Below are positions 33,620-43,359 of a DNA stretch of 64,000 nt, piece by piece. Each line of letters starts with the position of its first letter. The first letter of the stretch is position 1. The stretch is from contig NZ_JAGFOA010000003.1 of NCBI RefSeq assembly GCF_017592545.1, forward strand, positions 167,544 through 231,543, read 5' to 3'. The translations under genes and the position numbers were made by a program. This DNA is from Microbacterium stercoris (GTDB lineage: Bacteria > Actinomycetota > Actinomycetes > Actinomycetales > Microbacteriaceae). The notes under the pieces are model-generated. The model worked only from the letters and a program-made list of their open reading frames with translations, did not search any database and was not told the origin of the DNA.

Positions 33620-34825
33620 GTGAAGATCGCCATTCTGTCGCGCGCGCCGCGCGCCTACAGCACCCAGCGTCTGCGGGCCGCAGCACTCGACAGGGGCCAC
33701 GACGTCAAGGTGCTGAACACCCTGCGCTTCGCGATCGACCTGTCGAGCGACGTGCCCGATCTGCAGTTCCGCGGCCGTCGCCTGTCGGAGTACGACGCGA
33801 TCATCCCGCGCATCGGCAACTCGATCACCTACTACGGCACGGCCGTGGTGCGTCAGTTCGAGCAGATGGACGTGTACACCCCGAACACCGCCAACGGCAT
33901 CGCGAACTCGCGCGACAAGCTGCGGGCCAACCAGATCCTCTCGCGCCACGGCATCGCGATGCCCGCGACCGCGTTCGTGCGCAACCGCGCCGACGTGGTG
34001 CCGGCGATCGAGCGTGTGGGCGGCGCGCCCGTCGTGCTGAAGCTGCTCGAGGGCACGCAGGGCATCGGCGTGATCCTCGCGCCCGAGATCAAGGTCGCCG
34101 AGGCGATCGTCGAGACGCTGCAGTCGGCGCGCCAGAACGTGCTCATCCAGCGCTTCATCAAGGAGTCGCGGGGCCGCGACATCCGCGCACTCGTGGTCGG
34201 CGACCGCGTGGTGGCGGCCATGCGTCGCTCGGCGAAGGGCGACGAGTTCCGCTCGAACGTGCACCGTGGCGGATCCGTCGAGCCCGTCGCGCTGACCGAG
34301 GAGTACGAGCGCACCGCGGTGCGCGCCGCCCAGATCATGGGCCTCAAGGTCGCCGGTGTCGACATGCTCGAGTCGGACGAGGGCCCCCTCGTGATGGAGG
34401 TCAACTCGTCACCGGGCCTGCAGGGCATCGAGGAGGCCACAAAGCTCGACGTGGCCGGCGCCATCGTCGACTACATCGCCAACCAGGTGGCCTTCCCGCA
34501 GATCGATGTGCGCGAACGCCTCTCGGTCTCGACCGGCTACGGCGTGGCCGAGCTCGTGGTGCACGGCGACGCCGAACTGGTCGGCACGAAGCTGTCGGAG
34601 TCGGGCCTGCCCGAGCGCGACATCACGGTGCTCACGCTGCACCGCGGCGCGGGCGTGATTCCGAACCCCAAGGGATCCGTTGTGCTCGAGGCCGAGGACC
34701 GCCTGCTGTGCTGGGGCAAGCTCGAGGAGATGCGCTCGATGATCCCCGAGCGCCCCAAGCGCCGCCCGCGCATCAAGAAGCTGCCGAAGAACCCCATCCC
34801 GGAGCGCGTCGACCCCGAGGACTGA
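33620..34825 (+). CDS. RimK family ATP-grasp ligase with C-terminal TrkA-C-like domain
   Basis: 401 residues. The N-terminal pre-ATP-grasp domain (KIAILSRAPRAYSTQRL; YDAIIPRIGNSITYYG) and the ATP-grasp domain (SRDKLRANQILSRHGIAMP; VLKLLEGTQGIGVIL; RGRDIRALVVGDRVVAAM; VMEVNSSPGLQGIEEAT) are those of RimK. About 100 extra residues at the C-terminus (VAELVVHGDAELVGTKLSESGLPERDITVL) resemble a TrkA-C regulatory domain. RimK adds glutamates to protein C-termini (ribosomal S6 in E. coli); the target here is unknown. Start GTG at 33620 follows the family N-terminus. It is divergently paired with the protease-like gene. Confidence 0.9.
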   Translation: MKIAILSRAPRAYSTQRLRAAALDRGHDVKVLNTLRFAIDLSSDVPDLQFRGRRLSEYDAIIPRIGNSITYYGTAVVRQFEQMDVYTPNTANGIANSRDKLRANQILSRHGIAMPATAFVRNRADVVPAIERVGGAPVVLKLLEGTQGIGVILAPEIKVAEAIVETLQSARQNVLIQRFIKESRGRDIRALVVGDRVVAAMRRSAKGDEFRSNVHRGGSVEPVALTEEYERTAVRAAQIMGLKVAGVDMLESDEGPLVMEVNSSPGLQGIEEATKLDVAGAIVDYIANQVAFPQIDVRERLSVSTGYGVAELVVHGDAELVGTKLSESGLPERDITVLTLHRGAGVIPNPKGSVVLEAEDRLLCWGKLEEMRSMIPERPKRRPRIKKLPKNPIPERVDPED

Positions 34826-34872
34826 CCGCGGCGGGTTCGGTCAGGAGCCGCGGAGCGGATCCGCGGACCGGC

Positions 34873-35931
34873 TCAGTCGATCACGTCGCCGAGGTCGTAC
34901 TTCGCCGGCACGTCGAGCTGCGAGAAGCGGCACGACTCCGCGTCGCGGTCGGGGCGCCAGCGCTCGAACTGCACCGTGTGGCGGAAGCGCATGCGGAAGG
35001 CCGGATCGCCCTCCAGCTGGTCGTAGCGCACCTCGAGCACACGCTCGGGGCGCAGGGGCACGAACGCGACGTCCTTCGAGGACGAGAAGCGACTGCGCTC
35101 GCCCTCGGCCGTGACGATCGCGCCGTCGGCGTCGCGCGAGACGAGCGGCTCGAGCTCGTCGATCAGCTCGAGCCGGCGCTTGTCGCTGAATGCGCTCACC
35201 CCGCCGACGCTGTGCAGCTCGCCGGCCTCGTCGTACAGGCCGACAAGGAGCGACCCCACGCCCTGGCCGCTCTTGTGCACGCGGTAGCCCACCGCGACGA
35301 CGTCGGCCGTGCGGGCGTGCTTGATCTTGAGCATCGTGCGCTTGCCCGGGGCGTAGGGCTGGTCGGCCGGCTTGGCCACGACCCCGTCGAGGCCCGCTCC
35401 CTCGAACTCCGCCAGCCACTGTTCGGCGAGCTCGCGGTCGTCGGTGGCGCGGGTGAGGTGCAGCGGATGCGGCACGTCGGCCAGCAGCGCCTCGAGCCGC
35501 GCCCGCCGCTCGCGGAAGGGCCGGTCGAGCAGCGACTCGTCGCCCACCTGCAGCAGGTCGAAGGCGATGAGCATCGCCGGCGTCTCGGCCGACAGCTTCG
35601 CGATGCGGGACGCGGCCGGATGGATCCGCTGCGAGAGCGTGTCCCACGACAGGCGCTGCGATCCGGGCTCGCCGACCGCGATGACGATCTCGCCGTCGAT
35701 CACGCACGGCCCGGGCAGGATCTGCGCGAGCGCCTCGGACAGCTCGGGGAAGTACCGGGTGAGGGGCTTGGCGCCCCGAGATCCGAGCTCCACGCTCTCG
35801 CCGTCCCACGACGCGATGACGCGGAATCCGTCCCACTTCGGCTCGAAGACGAGGCCGCCGGGGAACTTCGCCGGATCCGGGATCGCCGGCACGGCCTTCG
35901 CGAGCATCGGTGCGGGGATGTCATGATCCAT
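34873..35931 (-). CDS. ATP-dependent DNA ligase (LigC type)
   Basis: 352 residues. The nucleotidyltransferase motif I is EPKWDGFR with the adenylated Lys32. Further motifs are VIDGEIVIA, FDLLQVG, DGVVAKPADQPYAPGKR and MLKIKHARTADVVAVGYR, followed by an OB-fold domain. Size and order match the stand-alone LigC ligases of actinobacteria, which act in repair and back up NHEJ. It lies 4 kb from a stand-alone LigD polymerase gene. Start ATG 35931 has CAGGAT 6 nt upstream. Confidence 0.93.
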   Translation of the reverse strand: MDHDIPAPMLAKAVPAIPDPAKFPGGLVFEPKWDGFRVIASWDGESVELGSRGAKPLTRYFPELSEALAQILPGPCVIDGEIVIAVGEPGSQRLSWDTLSQRIHPAASRIAKLSAETPAMLIAFDLLQVGDESLLDRPFRERRARLEALLADVPHPLHLTRATDDRELAEQWLAEFEGAGLDGVVAKPADQPYAPGKRTMLKIKHARTADVVAVGYRVHKSGQGVGSLLVGLYDEAGELHSVGGVSAFSDKRRLELIDELEPLVSRDADGAIVTAEGERSRFSSSKDVAFVPLRPERVLEVRYDQLEGDPAFRMRFRHTVQFERWRPDRDAESCRFSQLDVPAKYDLGDVID

Positions 35932-35937
35932 GCGGCC

Positions 35938-35943
35938 ATCCTG
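35938..35943 (-). promoter_or_regulatory. -10-like element for the DNA ligase gene
   Basis: CAGGAT ends 6 nt before the ATG at 35931. Confidence 0.4.
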
Positions 35944-35982
35944 CCCGGCCTTCGGGGAAGCGGCCAGGGGTGGACAAACGCC

Positions 35983-37446
35983 TCACCGAGAGGTGGGGAA
36001 CAGATCCTCCAGGGATGCGCGCTCGCCGGCGTCGGCCAGGGCGGTGCGGGCGGCGTGCCATCCGGCCATGCCGTTCACGCCCGGGCCGGGCGGGGTCGAG
36101 GCCGAGGCGAGGTAGACGCCGCGCAGGGGTGTGCGCCACGGCGCGGTCGAGAGCACCGGGCGACGGAAGGCCTGCGCCAGCGTGAAGGCGCCGCCCAGGA
36201 TGTCGCCGCCCACCTCGGCGGGGTTGCTCGCCTCGCGCTCGGACGCGGGCACGGCGTGAGAGGCGAGGATGCGGTCGCGGAAGCCCGGCGCGAAGCGCTC
36301 GACCTGACGGGTGACGGCCTCGGTCGGATCGAACGTCGAGCCGTTGGGCACGTGCATGTACGTCCACAGCACGGCCTTGCCCTCGGGCGCCCGCGAGGGA
36401 TCCAGGATCGACGGCTGCACCGTGAGCACGTACGGACGCTCGGGCACACGGCCGCGTGCCACAGCGTTCTCGCTTTCCTCGACCTCGTCGCGCGTGCCGC
36501 CCACGTGCACGGTCGGCGCGTGGTGCACGTCGGGATTGGTCCAGGGCACCGGACCGTCGAGCGCGAAGTCGACCTTCGCGGCGGCCGCGCCATAGCGGAA
36601 CGCCCGGATCGCCTTCGCGTACTTCTCGGGCAGGCCGCGGTGGGTCAGCAGGAGCTTCGGCGAGCCGGCGAGCACCAGGATGTCGCCCTGTGCCGGATCG
36701 CCCCAGTCGAGCGTTGAGAGGTCGGTCACCTCGCGGTCGGTCTCGATGAGCCCGCCGTGCGCGCGCAGGTCGTCGGCGAGGGCATCCGGGATCGCCTGCG
36801 CACCGCCGATCGGATACGCCCAGCCCTCCTCGCTGTGGGCGAAGGCCGCCAGCAGCATGCCGGATGCCGCGGCCGAGAGCGACGGCAGGTTCGTGTTCGC
36901 ATGGGCGAGCACGCCGCTCAGCAGCGCCGCGCCCTCGTCGGTCTGGAAGGTGTGCCGGCTGAGCGACGTGCCCGCCTCGAGCACGCGCAGGCCGTACCGG
37001 ATCGTCGTGAGCGGGTCACGGGGGATCCGCAACAGCTGGTTGCCGGTGAAGTCGAGCACACCCTCGAGGTGGCGGGAGAGCGGACGGGTCATCGCCCGCC
37101 ACGCGTGGCCATCGGGCCCGAGCTCGGCCACCGTGCGGTCGAGGTCGCGCCAGGCCACCGCGGCTCGCCCGCCGTCGAGCGGCTGCGCGAACGAGGCGTC
37201 CGGACGGATCCATCCGACCTTCTGCTCGATCCCGAAGGCGCGGAAGAAGGGCGAGGTGACGGTGGCCGGATGCACCGCCGAGCACACGTCGTGCCGGAAG
37301 CCGGGAAGCGTCAGCTCGGCGGTGCGGGTGCCGCCGCCCACCGTGCTGGCGGCCTCGAGGACCGTGACGGCGTAGCCCGCGCGAGCGAGCGCGACGGCGG
37401 CTGCGAGGCCGTTGGGCCCGGATCCGATGACCGTTGCGCGCGTCAT
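35983..37446 (-). CDS. FAD-dependent oxidoreductase, phytoene-desaturase-like
   Basis: 487 residues. The N-terminal Rossmann motif (VIGSGPNGLAAAVALARAGYAVTVLEAASTVGGGTRT) binds FAD. A second motif near the C-terminus (GVYLASASTPPGPGVNGMAGWHAARTAL) completes the FAD site as in CrtI-like and retinol-saturase-like enzymes. No other carotenoid genes are adjacent, so the substrate cannot be assigned. The ATG at 37446 has CAGACT 6 nt upstream. Confidence 0.88.
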   Translation of the reverse strand: MTRATVIGSGPNGLAAAVALARAGYAVTVLEAASTVGGGTRTAELTLPGFRHDVCSAVHPATVTSPFFRAFGIEQKVGWIRPDASFAQPLDGGRAAVAWRDLDRTVAELGPDGHAWRAMTRPLSRHLEGVLDFTGNQLLRIPRDPLTTIRYGLRVLEAGTSLSRHTFQTDEGAALLSGVLAHANTNLPSLSAAASGMLLAAFAHSEEGWAYPIGGAQAIPDALADDLRAHGGLIETDREVTDLSTLDWGDPAQGDILVLAGSPKLLLTHRGLPEKYAKAIRAFRYGAAAAKVDFALDGPVPWTNPDVHHAPTVHVGGTRDEVEESENAVARGRVPERPYVLTVQPSILDPSRAPEGKAVLWTYMHVPNGSTFDPTEAVTRQVERFAPGFRDRILASHAVPASEREASNPAEVGGDILGGAFTLAQAFRRPVLSTAPWRTPLRGVYLASASTPPGPGVNGMAGWHAARTALADAGERASLEDLFPTSR

Positions 37447-37452
37447 GAGGCC

Positions 37453-37458
37453 AGTCTG
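37453..37458 (-). promoter_or_regulatory. -10-like element for the FAD oxidoreductase
   Basis: CAGACT ends 6 nt before the ATG at 37446. Confidence 0.4.
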
Positions 37459-37525
37459 TCATCCCGGGCTGCCGGGCGGAGGGGACATCGATCCGGTCGC
37501 CCCGCGCAGGTGCGAGACGCCGCGA

Positions 37526-38755
37526 TCAGACGAACGCGCCCATCCCGGTGATGTCGCGGCCGATGATGAGCGCCTGCACCGACTCGGTGCCCTCGTAGGT
37601 GTGGATCGCCTCGATGTCGGCCAGGTGCTGCATCACCCCGTTCTCGAGCAGGATGCCGTTGCCGCCCAGCAGGTCGCGCGCCGTGCGGGCGATGTCGCGC
37701 GCGGTGCGGGTGTTGTGGAACTTCGCGAGCGACGCCTGCGTCGGGCGCAGCGCCCCCGCCGCCTCGAGATCGGCGAGCCGGCGGCAGTAGAGCTGCATCG
37801 CCGTGAGCTGCGACAGCATCTGCGTCAGGCGCTCCTGCACCATCTGGAACTTCGCGAGGGGCTTGCCGAACTGCGTGCGCTGCGTCGAGTAGGCAAGGGC
37901 CGCCTCGTAGCAGGCGGTGGCGTGACCGAGGGCCGACCAGGCCACGCCCGACCGCGTGGCGAACAGCACGGTCGAGGTGTCCTTGAACGAATGCGTCCCC
38001 GGCAGCACGGCGTGCTCGGGGAGCACCACGTCGTCGAGCGTGATGTGCGCCTGGTGGATGCCGCGCAGCGACAGCTTCCCCGTGATGACGCGGCCCGTGT
38101 AGCCCGGGGTCTCCTGCGGCACGAGGAAGCAGCGCACCTGGCCGTGATCGGCGTCGCCCTCCCGGTCGACGCGCGCCCACACGAACGTGATGCCCCCCGA
38201 GGCCCCGTTGCCGATCCACTTCTTCGCGCCGCGCAGGATCCAAGATCCGTCCTGGAAGCGCGCGCTCGTCTCGAGACTCGTGGAGTCGGATCCGTGATCG
38301 GGCTCGGTCAGGGCGAATGCGCCGAGCACCTCGCCGCTCGCGAGCGGCTTCAGCCAGCGAGCCTGCTGCTCCGGCGAGCCGAACAGGGCAAGCGTGCGCA
38401 GCGCGAGCCCTCCCTGCACGGCGATCACGGTGCCGAGCGAGCCGTCGGCGCGCGAGACCTCCATGTTCACCAGGCCGGCGGCGAGAGGGCTCATCGGCGA
38501 CAGGTCGGGGTGCTCGATGCCGTCGACGTACAGATCGGCGTCGCCGAGTGCGCTCAGCGCCTCGAGCGGATACTCGGCCCTGTCCCACGCCTCGGCCATG
38601 CGGGGCGCGAGCGCCTCGCCGACCGCGCGGGCACGCGCCCACTGGTCGCGATCCGATCCGGACACATCCGCGAACACCGCGTAGTAGTCGGTGTCGAGCG
38701 GGGACGTGACGTCGTAGGAGAGGACTTTCTCACCGGGGAAGAGCTCCGTTGCCAT
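37526..38755 (-). CDS. Acyl-CoA dehydrogenase family protein (glutaryl-CoA dehydrogenase-like)
   Basis: 409 residues with the full acyl-CoA dehydrogenase fold: FALTEPDHGSDSTSLETSA in the FAD-binding middle domain, TQRTQFGKPLAKFQMVQERL, and near the C-terminus the catalytic-base region IHTYEGTESVQALIIGRDITGMGAFV with Glu in YEGT. The resemblance to glutaryl-CoA dehydrogenase and plant ACX-like proteins is by motif only. It follows the FAD oxidoreductase on the same strand, 79 bp upstream, but has its own promoter. Confidence 0.9.
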   Translation of the reverse strand: MATELFPGEKVLSYDVTSPLDTDYYAVFADVSGSDRDQWARARAVGEALAPRMAEAWDRAEYPLEALSALGDADLYVDGIEHPDLSPMSPLAAGLVNMEVSRADGSLGTVIAVQGGLALRTLALFGSPEQQARWLKPLASGEVLGAFALTEPDHGSDSTSLETSARFQDGSWILRGAKKWIGNGASGGITFVWARVDREGDADHGQVRCFLVPQETPGYTGRVITGKLSLRGIHQAHITLDDVVLPEHAVLPGTHSFKDTSTVLFATRSGVAWSALGHATACYEAALAYSTQRTQFGKPLAKFQMVQERLTQMLSQLTAMQLYCRRLADLEAAGALRPTQASLAKFHNTRTARDIARTARDLLGGNGILLENGVMQHLADIEAIHTYEGTESVQALIIGRDITGMGAFV

Positions 38756-38761
38756 GGCGCC

Positions 38762-38767
38762 AGGCTA
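38762..38767 (-). promoter_or_regulatory. -10 element for the acyl-CoA dehydrogenase gene
   Basis: TAGCCT ends 6 nt before the ATG at 38755. Confidence 0.55.
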
Positions 38768-38817
38768 GGTGGGCTCCGCGGCAACACGACAGTCGTTTGT
38801 GGGCCTTCGCCAACCCC

Positions 38818-38823
38818 TAGACT
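38818..38823 (+). promoter_or_regulatory. -10 element for the small membrane protein gene
   Basis: TAGACT lies 39 nt before the ATG at 38863, giving a leader of about 33 nt that contains GGAGG. This gene therefore differs from the leaderless majority. Confidence 0.45.
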
Positions 38824-38862
38824 GGAGACGTTCGCAACGCGCCCGTCACGGAGGTCTCCTTC

Positions 38863-39027
38863 ATGTTCATCATCTCGCTGATCCTGTTCCTCGGCGGGTT
38901 CGCGCTGTTCGGCCTCGCGTTCAACATCGACGACTTCCAGGGCGTGGTCTTCGCGGCCGGCATCATCGCCGTCTGCCTCGCGATGGCCCTGCCGATGCAC
39001 TTCGGCAGCACGCAGAAGTCGCGCTGA
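38863..39027 (+). CDS. Small two-helix membrane protein
   Basis: 54 residues: FIISLILFLGGFALFGLAFNI and VVFAAGIIAVCLAMALPMHF are two membrane segments joined by a short acidic turn (DDFQG). The start has GGAGG about 8 nt upstream, and a strong terminator follows 14 bp after the stop, so it is a one-gene unit. I recognise no family; the role is unknown. Confidence 0.8.
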   Translation: MFIISLILFLGGFALFGLAFNIDDFQGVVFAAGIIAVCLAMALPMHFGSTQKSR

Positions 39028-39040
39028 CGCCTCCGTCTTC

Positions 39041-39073
39041 GAGAAGGGCCCCGGATCATCCGGGGCCCTTCTC
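39041..39073 (+). terminator. Terminator after the small membrane protein gene
   Basis: GAGAAGGGCCCCGGAT and ATCCGGGGCCCTTCTC are fully complementary; in RNA the loop would open to about 7 to 9 nt. Confidence 0.85.
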
Positions 39074-39113
39074 GCGTCTGAGGTGCCGTCCAGGTACGTC
39101 CGTATGGCGGTAG

Positions 39114-39119
39114 TAGGCT
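39114..39119 (+). promoter_or_regulatory. -10 element for sucCD
   Basis: TAGGCT gives a start point near 39126 and a leader of about 64 nt. sucC is translated from a GAAGGA site. Confidence 0.5.
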
Positions 39120-39189
39120 GGGTTCCCGTCAAATATCTTGACGTCGAGACAATCAGTCTCCTCCCGTGGCCCCACCGAAGGAATGCAAC

Positions 39190-40356
39190 GTGGACCTGTA
39201 CGAGTACCAGGCTCGAGACCTTTTTGAGAAGTACGAGGTGCCGGTGCTCGCCGGCATCGTCGCCGACACCCCGGAGGAGGTGAAGGCAGCCGCCGAGAAG
39301 ATCGGCGGCGTCGTGGTCGTCAAGGCTCAGGTCAAGACCGGCGGTCGCGGCAAGGCCGGTGGCGTCAAGGTCGCGAAGACCCCCGACGAGGCGTACGAGG
39401 CGGCCAAGGCCATCCTCGGGCTCGACATCAAGGGCCACGTCGTCAAGCGCGTGATGGTCGCGCAGGGCGCCGACATCGCCCGCGAGTTCTACTTCTCGGT
39501 GCTGCTCGACCGCTCCAACCGCTCGTACCTGTCGCTGGCCTCGGTCGAGGGCGGCATGGAGATCGAGCAGCTCGCGGTCGAGAAGCCCGAGGCCCTCGCC
39601 AAGATCGAGGTCGACCCGCTGACCGGCATCGACGAGGCCAAGGCGCTCGAGATCGCGAAGGCCGGCGGCTGGGACGAGGAGCTCGCCCCCAAGGTGGCCG
39701 AGGTCTTCGTCAAGCTCTACAACGTCTACAAGACCGAGGGCGCGACGCTCGTCGAGGTCAACCCGCTCGTGCTCACCGGCGCCGGCGACATCGTCGCCCT
39801 CGACGGCAAGGTGTCGCTCGACGACAACGCCTCCGAGGTGCGCCACCCCGAGCACGAGGAGCTCGAGGACAAGGACGCGGCCGACCCGCTCGAGGCGAAG
39901 GCCAAGGCCAACGGCCTCAACTACGTCAAGCTCGACGGCCAGGTCGGCATCATCGGCAACGGCGCGGGACTTGTGATGTCGACGCTCGACGTCGTCGCCT
40001 ACGCCGGCGAGAACCACGGCGGCGTGAAGCCCGCCAACTTCCTCGACATCGGCGGCGGCGCCAACGCCACCGTGATGGCCAACGGCCTCGACGTGATCCT
40101 CGGCGACGAGCAGGTCAAGTCGGTCTTCGTCAACGTCTTCGGCGGCATCACCTCGTGCGTCGCCGTCGCGGAGGGCATCGTCAAGGCCCTCGAGATCCTC
40201 GGCGACGCGGCCACCAAGCCCCTCGTCGTGCGCCTCGACGGCAACCAGGTCGAGGAGGGTCGCGCGATCCTCGCCGCCGCAAACCACCCGCTCGTCACCC
40301 TCGCAGCCGGCATGGACGAGGGCGCCGACAAGGCCGCCGAGCTGGCGAACGCCTGA
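39190..40356 (+). CDS. sucC: Succinate-CoA ligase (ADP-forming) beta subunit
   Basis: 388 residues, the standard length. Converts succinyl-CoA to succinate with ATP formation in the TCA cycle, with SucD. The ATP-grasp start [19 protein letters not shown], the [18 protein letters not shown] loop and the C-terminal LDIGGGANA and NVFGGITSC motifs are present. The GTG at 39190 is chosen because homologues begin MDLYEYQA and GAAGGA lies upstream; the open frame starts earlier at 39166. sucD follows 27 bp later. Confidence 0.97.
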   Translation: MDLYEYQARDLFEKYEVPVLAGIVADTPEEVKAAAEKIGGVVVVKAQVKTGGRGKAGGVKVAKTPDEAYEAAKAILGLDIKGHVVKRVMVAQGADIAREFYFSVLLDRSNRSYLSLASVEGGMEIEQLAVEKPEALAKIEVDPLTGIDEAKALEIAKAGGWDEELAPKVAEVFVKLYNVYKTEGATLVEVNPLVLTGAGDIVALDGKVSLDDNASEVRHPEHEELEDKDAADPLEAKAKANGLNYVKLDGQVGIIGNGAGLVMSTLDVVAYAGENHGGVKPANFLDIGGGANATVMANGLDVILGDEQVKSVFVNVFGGITSCVAVAEGIVKALEILGDAATKPLVVRLDGNQVEEGRAILAAANHPLVTLAAGMDEGADKAAELANA

Positions 40357-41286
<930 letters not shown>

Positions 41287-41297
41287 GCCCGCCGCCT

Positions 41298-41329
41298 CGA
41301 AGGCCCCGTTCTCCGGAACGGGGCCTTCG
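41298..41329 (+). terminator. Terminator after sucCD
   Basis: GAAGGCCCCGTTC and its complement form a 13-bp stem (14 with the flanking C-G) and a 4-nt loop. Confidence 0.85.
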
Positions 41330-41350
41330 TCGTTCCCGGCGGCGAACCGG

Positions 41351-41356
41351 TAGATT
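41351..41356 (+). promoter_or_regulatory. -10 element for the purine permease
   Basis: TAGATT ends 6 nt before the GTG at 41363. Confidence 0.55.
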
Positions 41357-41362
41357 CGACCG

Positions 41363-42814
41363 GTGACCAAGACTGCCGCTGAGACCCACGCTGAGACCCA
41401 GCCCCGGGGCGCGATCGACCGCTTCTTCTCGATCAGCGAGCGGGGGTCGACGATCGGCACCGAGGTGCGCGGTGGCATCGTCACCTTCGTGACGATGGCG
41501 TACATCGTGATCCTGAACCCGATCATCCTGTCCGGATCGCAGGACGTCGCGGGCAACAGCCTGTCGTTCCCGGCCGTGGGGGCGGCGACCGCTCTGGCGG
41601 CGGGTGTGATGACGATCCTGTTCGGTCTGGTCACGCGCCTGCCCTTCGCGTTCGCCGCAGGTCTCGGCATCAACGCGTTCCTGGCCTTCTCGGTTGTGGG
41701 CGACGTGACGTGGCCGGAGGCGATGGCGCTTGTGGTCGTCAACGGCCTCATCATCGTGCTGCTCGCGGCCACCGGACTGCGCAAGATGATCTTCGACGCG
41801 GTGCCCATGCAGCTGAAGCTGGCGATCACCGTGGGCATCGGCCTGTTCATCGCCTTCATCGGCTTCGTCGACGCGGGCTTCGTCACCTCGACCGGCAGCG
41901 CCTCGCCGCCCGTCGGGCTCGGTGTCGCCGGATCGGTCGCGACCGTGCCGACCCTGCTGTTCGTCGTCACCCTGCTGATCACGGGCATCCTGGTGGCCCT
42001 GCGCGTCAAGGGCGGCATCCTGATCGGACTCGTCTCGGGCACGGTGCTCGCGGTGATCGCCGAGGCGATCTGGCACTTCGGTCCCGCAGCCGACGGAAAG
42101 GGCGGCTGGGGGCTCACGGTGCCGACGCTGACCGGATCGCCGTTCTCGGTTCCCGACCTCAGCCTCGTCGGCGCGGTCGACTTCGGCTTCGACCTCAACA
42201 AGGTCTCGGCCGTCACGCTGATCATGATCGTGTTCACGCTGGTGTTCTCGAACTTCTTCGACGCCATGGGCACCATGACGGGTCTCGCCAAGGAGGCCGG
42301 TCTGTCGGATGAGCACGGCGACTTCCCGCGCATCAAGTCGGCCCTGATCGTCGAGGGCGTCGGCGCCGTCGTCGGAGGCGCGACGTCGTCCTCGTCGAAC
42401 ACCGTGTTCATCGAGTCGGGCTCGGGTATCGGCGAGGGCGCCCGCACGGGCCTCGCGAACGTGGTCACGGGCGTCCTGTTCCTGCTGGCGATGTTCCTCA
42501 CGCCGCTCACCTCGATCGTGCCGAGCGAGATCGCCGCGGCCGCGCTCGTGATCGTGGGCGCGATGATGATGTCGCAGATCGCCCACATCGACCTGACGGA
42601 CTTCCGCGTGCTGCTGCCGGTGTTCCTCACGGTCACCGTGATGCCGCTGACCTACTCGATCGCCAACGGCATCGGCGCCGGATTCGTCTCGTGGGTGCTG
42701 ATCCAGGCGCTGTCGGGTCGGGCCCGCCGGGTCAGCCCGCTGCTGTGGGTCGTCGCCGTGGGCTTCCTGATCTTCTTCGCCCGCGGTCCGATCGAGGCGC
42801 TGCTCGGCGCCTGA
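41363..42814 (+). CDS. NCS2/AzgA-family purine (guanine/hypoxanthine) permease
   Basis: 483 residues with about 12 to 14 membrane segments. The start IDRFFSISERGSTIGTEVRGGIVTFVTMAYIVILNP and the motifs AAGLGINAFLAF, VFSNFFDAMGTMTGLAKEAGL and GVGAVVGGATSSSSNTVFIESGSGIGEGARTGLANV are typical of AzgA-like transporters for guanine, hypoxanthine and adenine with proton symport. Its neighbours are not purine genes, but guaA, purN and purH lie in the same window. The C-terminus is 6 bp from a convergent gene. Confidence 0.94.
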   Translation: MTKTAAETHAETQPRGAIDRFFSISERGSTIGTEVRGGIVTFVTMAYIVILNPIILSGSQDVAGNSLSFPAVGAATALAAGVMTILFGLVTRLPFAFAAGLGINAFLAFSVVGDVTWPEAMALVVVNGLIIVLLAATGLRKMIFDAVPMQLKLAITVGIGLFIAFIGFVDAGFVTSTGSASPPVGLGVAGSVATVPTLLFVVTLLITGILVALRVKGGILIGLVSGTVLAVIAEAIWHFGPAADGKGGWGLTVPTLTGSPFSVPDLSLVGAVDFGFDLNKVSAVTLIMIVFTLVFSNFFDAMGTMTGLAKEAGLSDEHGDFPRIKSALIVEGVGAVVGGATSSSSNTVFIESGSGIGEGARTGLANVVTGVLFLLAMFLTPLTSIVPSEIAAAALVIVGAMMMSQIAHIDLTDFRVLLPVFLTVTVMPLTYSIANGIGAGFVSWVLIQALSGRARRVSPLLWVVAVGFLIFFARGPIEALLGA

Positions 42815-42820
42815 TCCGGA

Positions 42821-43261
42821 TCAGACGCGACGGATCTCGAACACCGGGTGCTCCGCCGCGATCGCCGCGAAGGCGGCGACGTCGGCATCCGGCGCCGCCG
42901 CCACATGGGGGCGCACGATCGGGATCTGCTGCACGTACTGCTTCAGGATCGGCGCGGCCGCCGCGGGCTGGGTGACCTCGATCGCCCGGATGCGGTCGCG
43001 GCGCGGTCCGCGTTCGAGCGTGGCCTCGCCGCCGGCCGCACGCAGGTTCTGCACCCATCCGACCGGTCCGTAGGGCGCGACGAGGTATTCGCGCCCGTCG
43101 ACCGTGATCGGCGTCACGGGCACCGTGCGCGGCTCACCCGAAGCGCGCCCCGTGACGGTGAGCGACGAGATGCCCGCCGGTGCCAGACCGCGCCGGCCGA
43201 GCGCGGCCATGATCCAGTCGATCCGTCTGCGTATCGGGGTGTTCGTGTACGTGCCCGCCAT
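42821..43261 (-). CDS. Nitroreductase/deazaflavin (F420)-type oxidoreductase
   Basis: 146 residues, split beta-barrel of the DUF385/nitroreductase-type deazaflavin family: LGRRGLAPAGISSLTVTGRASGEPRTVPVTPITVDGREYLVAPYGPVGWVQNLRAAGGEATL. Members bind F420 or flavins and reduce various organic compounds. It is transcribed head-to-head with a second member of the same family, 98 bp away. ATG 43261 has TAGCGT 7 nt upstream. The substrate is unknown. Confidence 0.85.
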   Translation of the reverse strand: MAGTYTNTPIRRRIDWIMAALGRRGLAPAGISSLTVTGRASGEPRTVPVTPITVDGREYLVAPYGPVGWVQNLRAAGGEATLERGPRRDRIRAIEVTQPAAAAPILKQYVQQIPIVRPHVAAAPDADVAAFAAIAAEHPVFEIRRV

Positions 43262-43268
43262 GGCGCCC

Positions 43269-43274
43269 ACGCTA
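43269..43274 (-). promoter_or_regulatory. -10 element for the minus-strand F420-type gene
   Basis: TAGCGT ends 7 nt before the ATG at 43261. Confidence 0.5.
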
Positions 43275-43347
43275 CGGGTGCCGGCGCGTGCGCGGAACGC
43301 TCGGGATCGGATCCGGCCCGATCTGTCCCCGACTCCGAGAACGCCCT

Positions 43348-43353
43348 TAGCCT
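43348..43353 (+). promoter_or_regulatory. -10 element for the plus-strand F420-type gene
   Basis: TAGCCT ends 6 nt before the ATG at 43360. Confidence 0.55.
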
Positions 43354-43359
43354 GGGGGC

